From Ancistrus triradiatus (lineage: Eukaryota > Chordata > Actinopteri > Siluriformes > Loricariidae), in NCBI GenBank assembly GCA_025084515.1, contig JAJAGP010001696.1:1-64000 (forward strand): a stretch of 64,000 nucleotides of DNA, read 5' to 3'. The position numbers were made by a program, and so were the translations under genes. The notes beneath the pieces were generated by a model. The model did not search any database, had not been told where the DNA came from, and was given only the letters and a program-made list of their open reading frames with translations. Numbering within the stretch: the first letter of the stretch is position 1; the number at the start of each line of letters is the position of its first letter. Shown in pieces: positions 22,101 through 34,100 of this stretch.

Positions 22101-25100
22101 GCAGAATGAGCATCAATGTTCTTTTTGGGAGAGCAGCGGCTTTCTTCTTGCAACCCTGCCATGCACACCATTGTTGTTCAGTGTTCTTCTGATGGTGGAC
22201 TCATGAACATTAAAACATTCCCACCCAATGTGAGAGAGGCCTTCAGTTGCTTAGAAGTTACCCGGGGTCCTTTGTGACCTCGCCAACTATTACACGGCCT
22301 TGCTCTTGGAGTGATCTTTGTTGGTCGACCACTCCTGGGGAGGGTAACAATGGAGTCCAAACTTTTTAGGTTTTGTAACCTTTTCCAGCTTGATGAGCAT
22401 CAACAACTGTTTCTCTGAGGTCCTCAGAAATCTCCTTTGTTCGTACCATGATACACTTCCACAAACGTGCTGTGAAGAGCAGACTTTGATAGATCCCTGT
22501 TCTTTAAATAAAACAGGGTGCCCACTCACACCTGATTGTCATCCCAGTGATTGAAAACACCTGACTCTAATTTCACCTTCAAATTAACTGCTAATCCTAG
22601 AGGTTCACATACTTTTGCCACTCACTAATATGTGATATTGGATCATTTTCCTCAATAAATAAATGACCAAGTATAATATTTTTGTCTCATTTGTTTAACT
22701 GGGTTCTCTTGATCTACTTCTAGGAAAATCTGATGATGTTTTAGGTCATATTTATGCAGAAATATAGAAAATTCTAAAGGTTTCACAAACTTTCAAGCAC
22801 CACTGTAAATATAGTGCCAGCAATGCACCTACAAAACATGACTTGTGCACATAGATCTTCCAAAATGCATAGTGCTCTCTTTGTGCTCTGAAATGACTAA
22901 AGATGGCAAGAAACATACGACAGCTTTTCACTCAGTCATTATTAATAAAACAAACATGGCCAGAAGTGTAGGGATATCTTACATTAAATGATGACTGAAC
23001 ATATACATGTATTTAAAACATCACTGCACTGAAATGTCTTCATTTGTAACGTCCTGTGATGGTACCACTAACTTAATTAGAAATAATTGACGTTTTGTTT
23101 ATGCAAGCCCAATAAACACTGTGATGCGTTTACGGATTTGATTGCCTGTGGAACTGATTTCCTGGTACGACCCTTGCCTCTTATACTGCGCCCCGACTGT
23201 CTCGTCCTTATACCTTTGTTAGCCTCAATCGATTTCCGTGCTCCTGCTTCCCATGTTTATGATAATAAACCGTCTGAACCCCATTACCTCTGCAAGCGTC
23301 TGGGCTATCTCGTCAGCGTTACACCGTGAGGTAACTAACTGGCTCCCTAGTTATCAGGCAAAGAAGTGAATCCAAGTTTAACAAGTCTAGCAAACTTTTC
23401 ACCCTTAAATGATAGACCACCTTACTTTTTTTTTACAAATGTGCTTATTTTTTCACTCGTTTGTATTTAAGGAAGTACGCTGGTGTCAGAACGCTGTTCT
23501 ATCTTCCCTCATTAGGTTGAGTACGACTTGCTAAACAGCAGAAAAGATGAGCTGTTGATCCTCAGCTCAGACCGTGTTGAGCAAAGTGCAGTACCTACCT
23601 GCATGACGTGGTATCCACCTCTGACTACGGAACATTTTTTAGTTATTGCTTCTGACCGACACAAGATGAAACTACGCAACGTCACCACCAAAATGTGCAG
23701 GTCACTATTATTAGAGATTTGTTCTCAGCTCAAATTTGGTTTCTGAAATCTACCCTAGATGTGTTGTATTATTTATTGCCAAGTGTTTTGGAGGTATTTC
23801 CATTTAATTCACTCACTCTCCACATGTATTTCTTTCTTTTTCTTGTTTTAAGTGTGTGGGATGCCAGCTGATAGCCATCTTCTCCTAATATTTATCTGTG
23901 AATTTTCTTTTTCTCTATCTTCCCCCTTTTATTCTCTACCTTTCTGTATCTTGTTTTCATTCTGGGAGGGACTTAAGCTCTCTCTTGAATGGTATGGGCA
24001 ACATGAATGACACCAGGTATTGCGCTAAGGGCAGTTTTTTGACCCTTCAGCCCCTGGTTGGTCAGTGGCAGACTTCTGCTACCCAGATTTAAGTTCGGGT
24101 GTGACTCCGCCCCGAGGGTTTCAGGACACCTGTTCGTAGCCAGATGTTTGCATGCCACTCAGTACCTCTCGCATAGCAAACTTATTAAAAATCCACCTTC
24201 AGTTTGGTGTCAAAATGAGACACCTGCATGCTCAGACACAGACAGTTGTGGCTGCGTGATGGCCGATGTGATCGGAATCCACCTTCGGGTGCCACCTGAC
24301 ATTTAATGATATTTATAAATTAATGAATGAACAATTGTCTTTATTGTTTTTGTATATTAAACACAATGACATTTTCTGTGTATTTTATGGCACATGTATA
24401 GTAACTACTTTATCTACTTTTCACAATGCCATTTTGGAAGAATATTTGCTAGCTAATTTTAAATATTTAATTTTAAATATCATTTAATTGTTTGATCGAT
24501 TAACTGGATGATTGGTTATTCCTTCATTGTACAGAAAAACACTCCGTGGGCCCTCGTATGGTTCTCCTGTGAAAAAGATGCTAATACTTCCATCCTGTAA
24601 AGATGGGGATCCCAGTTCACAGTACATGGCTTATATAACAGAGGACAAGGTTTGTGATGGTTTAATTTAGAATTGTATGGACTAACTGTTGACTAAAGTG
24701 AATCTATGTAGCACTGGGATTTAGACTGTTGCCTCCTTTGATCAGGTTGGGCTTCAGATTTTCCCCCTTGATGGTAACCCACACAAGTCTTCAGCAGTGA
24801 TATGCCACTCTCTGGGAGTCTCAGCTCTGGCTTGCTCCCATGATGGCAGATACATTTTCACTGCTGGTGGAGGGGACAGGACTGTCTTCTGTTGGGAAAT
24901 TAGCCTTCCGTAAGTTTCTGACGTGTTTAAATAAAGCATGATTAATAGACAGCTGAAGTTGTAGCATAGAATGTCACAGAAGTCATTACTTAAAATGTTG
25001 CTCTTTACTTTGGCATTTAAACTGTATTCTGTGACTATTAAATATATTTGCATATGGTTTTCATCCAGTGAGAAATTTCATAAAACCTTCTATACAGTGC

Positions 25101-28100
25101 ATTAGAAGCAGTTGCTGCTTTGGGAGGAAAAGGCCTCTGCCCTTTTTACACCCTTTTAGAAGGAGGGAGAGATGGGGAGCTTTTTAAGGTGAGGAAACGA
25201 ATCACATTTCTATCAAGTAATATGTTATTTCCACATAACTCTGGATTAATGTCATATTGGGGAAAAAAGTCCATTCCTTTAACTATAGCCCATTATCCGT
25301 ACTACTGATAACCAGTTCGCGCCATAATGTATAACCTGATATAACGAATGACAAGCTAAAAAGAAACAAGGGAAATCAAATCCCATACAGTAGGTGGCCT
25401 TTTGCTTCTACCTGGACCTTCCATTTCCACACATGAGAGTGCACCACTATATTAAGCTGACATCATAAAAGTATGAAGTGCCAAAACAAGGCAGGGACAT
25501 TCCCATAAAAAATAATTGATAGGTCTCCCCTTACCTGAACAGTCGTTATCTGAACAATTTCCAGGAATGAGGTACATTTGGATAAGTGTTTGCCTGTACT
25601 TGGACCATTGGCTAATACTGTTATTTCACTGTGTCCCATTTCTTTTATTGTGCAACATTACATTTAGAAACATTCTATAACAGTTCTTCCTAGATGCTTT
25701 TCTGGAACCTAATAACCATAACCATATTTGCTCGTAACCAAAGCCTTTGCTTTTCCCATCAGGCAATGGAGGATTTCTTTTATTATTGTCAGTTACGTAA
25801 TCAGGGAATTGACTCTATGGAAACCAGACAAGTGTCCACTCTCATTCCTCTCTCTGAAGTGCCCAACATCGTCAGGGCACTGGGTTTTTATCCATCGGAG
25901 CAAGAGGTACTAATTATCTTTTGACTCTCTCAGCTGTGCCTTATTTTAATTTTCTGACCAATGCTTTGTTATTCGGACCATGAAAAGCTTAATATTTTGC
26001 AGTTTTAGATTTAGCACATTTTTTCCCAGGCGTGTATATAAGTTCTGGAAGGGGTGTCATCAGACATGCCCCAGTAAAATGTTGCTGTGTCCAACTAAAA
26101 TCATGGCCGTTAAGGCAATTTTAGCCTTGATTGCAGAGCTACAGGACACAGCACACACTTTCACTACAGGCACTACATTTCCCATAATTCCCCAGCATCT
26201 TTCCAAAAGCTTGTTATAGACCGTTTCTTTTGGTTTTTGGAGTAATGGACATCCACAAATATTTAAAAGAACATCAGCCACACTGCAGACAAGGTAATGA
26301 TAACTCCAAGTTATGGGGTTTAGCCACTTATAACCATATGACCTACATGTTTTATCACTAAAGCAAAGGCATCAGTTATGTTAGCATAACCAATTTTTTT
26401 GTGTGTTAATATGTTGTTCATTTATCATCCATGGCCACTTTTTAAAATCACTTAATCTATTTAGTGTTTAACAGGCTTATTTATTATATGCAGTTGTGCC
26501 CCTGTGACTAATTATCAAGCACGACAAATAGTCTAGAATCGCCTCAGCTCCCAGTGGTACATTCAGATCTTCACATACGGTGGCTGTGTCTGAGGAGAGG
26601 GAGATGGTTGGAGCATCATTCCCTGGTACTGCAACAGAGACTCTTGCTGACCCTGCAATGGATTAGCATCCCACAGCAAGCCTATGTCTGCATTTTGTTC
26701 TCACAACCTAGATCAAGAAACAGTATTTAAAAAACAATACTTATTAGATTGTAGTCAGGGCCTTGGTTGCTTGTCATAGGTAGGATACACCCAATGCCCG
26801 GTACCTGTAAAATGATTATGCCATGATCATTAGATGTAGTATTAATACCCTATTAAAGAGAATTTAATATACAGCTGTTAGCTTTCAATAAATGCGTAGT
26901 GTTAACACTGATTTCTGATATAATGCTTAGCAGAAGTAGTAGTGATAAGAAGTAGCAATGCAGTGAATGATCCACTTGTATCAGTGCAACACACACTAAC
27001 ACACACCCACCACCACATCAGTGTCACTGCAGTACTGAGAATAATTCACCACCCAAATCCTGGTTCCTGATCTGTGGTGGTCCTGTGGAGGGTCCTGACT
27101 ATTAGAGAACAGAGTAAAGGGGACAAAGTATGTAGAGAAAAAAAGATGGACTACAGTCTGTAATTGTAGAACTACAAAGTTCAGTGACCACTAAAACTTA
27201 AATAAAAAATCTAATTAAATTAAAAATATAGAATCCCTAATACTTTTGCACAATACTGTAGGTGAACAGAAAACAATAAATTTGTGGGGAAACTTGTTTT
27301 TGGGATTGCATCTTTTGACTTCAGTACCTGTGGATTTTTAAAAATAGTGCAACTAAATTCCTGTCTGTTTGTTCAACCACAACAGTTCACCTGCGTCCAC
27401 CAACAGCAACCTGTCCCACAGTTTGAAAACTATCCTTAGATTGTTTATTATTCTTTCTTAACTACTTTATTCTGTCCTAGTTGGAAGACATGCAGAATGA
27501 GGTTAAATTCAGTCGTTATGCAGAGACGGGGAAGTATGTGACTGAGATTGACCTGGAGGACTTTATTAAGTTATATGTAAACCACCGGCCAAGCTCTGAC
27601 ATTTCCAGGCAAGAGCTCAACAATATATTCCAGGTGCTGGGTGCACCAGATGAACATGGCAGACCAGTAATCACCCGAGAAGGACTACTGGAGCTACTAC
27701 AAGCCAGGGGTAACTTTCTGATGTCATTACTAGCAACATAACCATTTTATGGTTTTAATATTATGGTTTTAGATATTTTAAGACTCTTAAGAGGATTCAC
27801 TCAAATACTGTGGGGCCAGGCTATGTAGAGTTTTGTTGCAAGAAGTATTTTGTAATCTATGTGAACTCTTAACTGGTAAGCAGTGTAGTGATGACAGAAC
27901 AGGACTTTGATCAAATTTTCTAATTCTAGTTAGCACTCGAGCTGCTGCATGAAGTTTATTTATAGATTTACTAGAGCATCCAGCAAGTAAAGCATTACAG
28001 TATTCTAACCTTGAGGTTACAAATGCATGAACCAGTTTCTCAGCATCTACAAAAGGGAGTATATTTCTAAGTTTAGCAATATTACATAATTGAAAGAAAG

Positions 28101-31100
28101 CAATTTTAGTGATGTTGCTAATGTGCACATCAAAGGAGAGATCTGAACCAAAGGTGACACCTACGTTTTTGACAGACGAACTGCCATCTAGGTTTAGGAT
28201 AGATGTAGCCTACCTGTCTCTCACAGCCTTTAGACCTACTAATAAAACCTCAGTTTTATCTGCGTTGAGTAAAAGAAAATTAAATGACATCCAGTCTTTA
28301 TTTCCTTTACACAATACTCAATTTTTCTGATTGTAAGGCTGTTTGGTTTGGCTGTTTGGTCGGTTTTGTAAGCTATTGTGATCTATAGTGTCAAATGCGT
28401 ATATATATATATATATATACTGTACGCACACATACACCACAATATAATTACCATTACTTTGGCGGTAACTGTAGAGCTGCTGATAGACAGACTTAAAGAT
28501 TTTGGAGAAGAACGGTAGATTTGAAATTGGTATGATTAGATATAACCAAAGCTAATGGATGAATTTAAAATAATAAGCAGTGGCTCTATAATACTAGGTA
28601 TCAATTATTTAAGTAAATGTGTAGGAATTAGATATAGTATTAGATATAGTATACATGAAGTCGAGCTGATCAATGAGGACAGTTCAGTATTAGTAATTGG
28701 GATAAAAGATTCTAGTTTTGATTTACAGCTAATTAGGCAAACGTCTACACTAGTGCTGCCTCTGGAAGGTTGCTCAGTAGCTGGGTGATGTGATGAGCAT
28801 CAAGTTTTGTGCCAAGTAGTATCTTGTCTTGTATTTTCTTATGATTTTATAGTCATGAAACCATTCCTGTTAAAATAATGTTGGAAATTCAGTCATTTTC
28901 CATAAATTTTACTTACTCTGGAGACTGGATTAAAGAGAAATTTAGGATTATTCTTACTTTTACTCTGAGTCAGGAGCAGTGAGCTTTAGCTTTAGTAAGG
29001 GCATGTTATATTCTGCTATGCTATCCCCCAAGGCAATCTTAAATACCTCCAATTTACTATGCCGCCACTTGCGTTCTAAATTCTGAGCTGTTTGCTTTAA
29101 GGTATGGGTGAAGTCATTATAACATAGTGCTAGCTTTGATCCTAGCAAGAGCACCTACATCCAGGATTGAGTGAAACAGACATTTCTAATTGGTTGGACA
29201 CATGCTCAAGCTGATTCAGCTCCATAGTTGTCTTAAACATTAAGTCTGGTAGGTTATTAATAAAATCACCTGAGTAATACTGATGGATTCTAAAATGGAT
29301 TGAAAAGCAATTTTAAGTGGGTCTTGCTCATTTTCAAAGTGAATATTAAAATCACCTACAATTAAAGGCTTATCTGTTGAAAGTATTAAGCAGGAACGAA
29401 AGTTAGCAAATTCCTGAAGAATCTCTGAATAAGGGGCGGTAAATGGTGATAAGCTGAAAAGAGTATGATTTTGACTTGCATGATGGATCAGTCACATTTA
29501 CAGTCAGTATCTGAAACGAATTAGCCTTGTAATGGGATTTAGCAGGAACACCTAGATATTTGTAAAATACTGTGGGTACTCCACCCTCACGATCGTTAGG
29601 ACGAGGGTTTTTAACATGACTATATCCAGGAGAGGAGGCTTCCTTCATGGCGTAGTTTGTGTGTAAGCAGTTATCAGTAGTAATTTCATTTTTAATCAAA
29701 ACTTTGCTTGTAAGTGATCTAATGTTAAGTAATCCGAGTTTTAGTTTAAGGCTGTTATTTATGAGAGCTATCTGTGTTCATACTAATGAGATTATTAAAA
29801 CAGACTTGTTGCGTATTTTTATGATTGATGCTGATAAGAGTCAGTTTAAATAGCATGAGTCCTGGGTGACGGTGCATGGCTACCAGCAGACAGTTGGTTA
29901 AGCCTGACTGTCTGCTGCCTGACCCAGGCTTTGGATAATCAGCCCCTAACTAACCCATTGCTGGAGATGAGAGCAGCACCTTCCCAAGTTGGACACCATC
30001 CCATCCTAAAAGGCCAGGCTTACCCTCATATGTTGTCCAATTGCCTTTGAAGCCCATGTTGTTCTCAGCATCACTTGGACAGCCCGCAGTCCAGTGACCA
30101 TAACCTGCTGTAGGCTTGGCTGCTTTGCCTTGCCGCATTGGGATGGGGCCATTGCATGCTACTGCACTGGGCATTGCCTACAGAACTTAATCACCTCTAC
30201 ATTTACAGCATTTAGCAGACCCCCTTATCCAGAATGACTTACAATTGATACAATCTTACAACCCAAGCAATTGTGGATTAAGGGCCATGCTTAAGTACTC
30301 AACAGTGGCAGCTTGGCAGAGGTGGGATTTGAACACTGAAACTTTTGATCCATAGTCCAGTACCTTAACCGCTAGGCTACCACAGTCCACCTCTGACTGG
30401 CGAAGGTGTTTATTAGCTCCTACATGAATGACTATCCTAGAGACTCTATGACTATGAAGCTTTGTAATGCTCCCTATCATATCTGGCACTCTGGCTACCG
30501 GGATACAAGCAACCCTAGCTGCTGGTGTCCCTAAAATGGTAGCTAATTTCACGTGTCACATAACAGTCACCTATGACCAGAACTCGTTGAACAGGCTTCT
30601 CAGTGGGTGTTTCAGTGAGCAGTGTAAACCTGTTTGACACGTCAAAAGGTGAAGAGTGGCTCTGGTGGGCTAGCCTTAGGCTTACGACTATGAACAAGGA
30701 ACATATGTAAAAGAAAAGGAAAGAAAACAAACCTCAGAAAATATTAAACGGACACACAACACAGCCACCACATTTTATTTTCTATATTTTCTTTTTAAGT
30801 GGACTTCATATATTGATCATCATCATATATATTGTATTTGTAAAAATAATTGAGTCATGTTATGACCTGAATATTCTCTGTGGCCTCTCGCACTAAGACG
30901 TTAGCAGCAATTCCTTTATAATCAAGTTGCAAGGTGGAGCCACATCAGAATGAAATTCTTCTTCTCAAATGTCACAGATGCTAGATAAATTTGAGATCAG
31001 GATAATTTGGAGGCCGGGGCTACACCTTAAACGTCTCAAATGTGTTCCCCTAAACTATTCCAACACAGAACATTATGCTGTTAAGTCTACTACCGCCCAG

Positions 31101-34100
31101 AAATCCAATTGCCACTAAGAGTGTACTTGCTCTGCAGCCATGTTTAGGTAGGTGCCGCTTGTGAAATTGATGTTCACATTAATGCTCGGACCCAGGATTT
31201 CCAGCATTATATTGGTCAGATCATCACAATCTCTCCACCAGTTTCCCTTGTGGCTTCTTCCCACAGGGCATCCTGGGGATCATCAGGGATCATCAGGCCA
31301 GGCAAACTACATCCGTTGCTCTTAAGGTCCATTTCCATTACTCGTGTGGCCATTGTGGTGCCTTAAACAGTGGACAGGGGTTAACATGTGACATGTGTTG
31401 TGCAGTCCTGTACTCAGCAACTCATCAGCCTCGTTCTCAGTGCGTTGTGACACATTCCTACCATAACTAGCATTACAAATGTGGGCAAGAGTAGCTCTTC
31501 CATTTATTTCCATTTGGGAAATTTTAATTACCTTTGTACATCTATGTGCCTTGGGTGCCAAACACCCTGTCACTGGTTTGTACTTCCATAGACCACTGTT
31601 CTTCGGTACTCCCCCCTGCTGACAGGGGCACCCCAAAAGCCTTTTTGTTTTTTGAGATGCTTTAACCAAGTTGTCTGGCCATTTGATTGATTCTTATCAG
31701 CATCACTCAGGTATTAACAACTACACATTTCTCCTACATCCAACATGACTACTGGAATGTTTGCTTTTCATCTTATACATCCCAGACCTTGACATACACA
31801 GTTGTCATGAGATAATCAATTTTATTTTTAATTCCATCTGTGAGTAGTCATAATGTTTGGGTTTATCATTGTGTGCTCTGGTGGAAAAAAATCTCCAGCC
31901 CATATGAATTTTCCAAAATAAATCAAACTAGTCAGGACAAGACGGAGTTGCTACTTGCTTCTAGATCATGTTTCCAAATCAGAAAGCACCATCATGCAGG
32001 CATTCTACCCTAAACGTGTTTAAGCGTTATTTTAGAAAAGCCACAGCTTTCTTTATTCACTTTTCACCAAACTCATTGACTGTAGATCTAATGAAGCACC
32101 GAATTTCATGTAGAATACTTGCATATAGAAAACCATAAATACCCATTAATGCCCAATAAATAAATAAATACCCAAAAACCTTTCATGTGTTATAGGTTTG
32201 AAATGTTCTAGTTTCTATCAGGTCTTAGCAACAAATAATAGAAAATAATAAACTAACTTTTAAAACACTGTAAAAACTGGACCATGGGTTTAAACGTAAT
32301 CACATTTGCTGTGTTTTGTAGGTGAACACATGACAGATGAGGAGTTGACAGAATGCTTCACGACATTGTTAGACTTCCAGATGAAAGGAGATGGGTGCAG
32401 TACTATGGACATGTCTAGATGTAAAGGTGTGTGTGTGTGGATATAAAATGGAGATGTAAATGACTATATAAAAACCTAAACTTCTGACCTTATAAGAGTT
32501 GAATACGTTCATCATGTCCAGAGATTTTGCCATAACCAACCATGATTGGGAATCCTAGAGATCAATTTGGCATTCCTGTCTCCACTATTAAATCACAGTC
32601 ACAATTGCCACACTCGGGCATTTGTGAATTCATATGTACGGAAGGTGATAGTTAGTGCCCTCCTCCCAAACATGCAGAGAACTGCCCAATGATACTGCTG
32701 TTGTTCCAGAAGAGGTGGTGACTGGCTTGGTTTTTGCAAAAAAAACAACACATGCCAGACCTCACTCTCCTACTGTAGTGTGATAAGGGAGAATAGTTGT
32801 AACTGGAAATGAAAAAAATGGACTTTCTGATTGGTCCTACAGGCATGCTATCTGTGTACTGCATGGGGTTTTGTCACCCAGGGCTGGATGGGGAACTAAA
32901 TTCAGCTCTGGACCATTTTCTACACCAGCCCACTACAATCACAGCAACTCCAAAGTGAAACCACCCAGCTCCCACCCCATAAGATATAAAAATATGTTAG
33001 ACACTAACATTCATTCATTCACTTTCTTATCCGCTTCTCTAATCCTGCACAGTATTGTGGGAGAGCTGGTACCTAACCAGCAGCATAGGGTGCAAGGCAG
33101 GAACAACCATAGACAAGGTGCCAATTCATCATAGGGCACATATGAAAGTTTGTGAACTCTTTAGAATTTTCTATTTTTCTTCATAGTAATGACCTAAAAC
33201 AACATCAGATTTTCACACAAGTCCTAAAAGTAGATAAAGAGAACCCAGTTAAACAAATGAGACAAAAGTATTATACTTGGTCATTTATTTATTGAGGAAA
33301 ATTTTCCAATATTACATATTAGTGAGTGGCAAAAGTATGTGAACCTCTAGGATTAGCAGCTAATTTGAAGGTGAAATTAGAGTCAGCTGGTTTCAATCAA
33401 TGGGATGACAATCAGGTGTGAGGGGCACCCTGTGTTATTTAAAGAACAGGGATCTATCGAAGTCTGCTCTTCACAACACATGTTTGTGGAAGTGTATCAT
33501 GGCACCAACAAAGGAGATTTCTGAGGACCTCAGAAAAAGAGTTGTTGATGCTCATCAGGCTGGAAAAGGTTACAAAACCATCTCTAAAGAGTTTGGACTC
33601 CACCAATCCTCAGTCAGACAGATTGTGTACAAATGTAGGAGATTCAAGACCATTGTTACCCTCCGCAGGAGTGGTCGACCAACAAAGATCACTCCAAGAG
33701 CAAGGCGTGTAATAGTTGGCGAGGTCACAAAGGACCCCAGGGTAACTTCTAAGCAACTGAAGGCCTCTCTCACATGGCTAATGTTAATGTTCATAAGTCC
33801 ACCATCAGAAGAACACTGAACAACAATGGTGTGCATGTCAGGGTTGCAAGGAGAAAGCCACTGCTCTCCAAAAAGAATCCCAGAAGTTGAATCTGTTCAT
33901 CTGGACATAAGGTTTTGTGGGAAAAACGTTTCGTCACTCATCTTAGTGACTTCTTCAGTCTCAGCTAGTTGGAAAACTTCCCCAATCTTATATACAGCAC
34001 ATTTGCATAATGACTGATACCAGCACCATGGCATAACAATGGGACCGGTGATCAATTTAATATGCAGATTGCCATATCCATTAATGACAACGGCCACGTG

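Noticed and set aside
31322..31669. 115-codon minus-strand frame in CFAP251 intron 17
   Set aside because: No domain recognised, no splice sites in phase, and it lies in an intron between repeats.
33418..33819. 133-codon open frame as a gene
   Set aside because: It is the N-terminal part of a Tc1 family A transposase, truncated and frameshifted after 33770.
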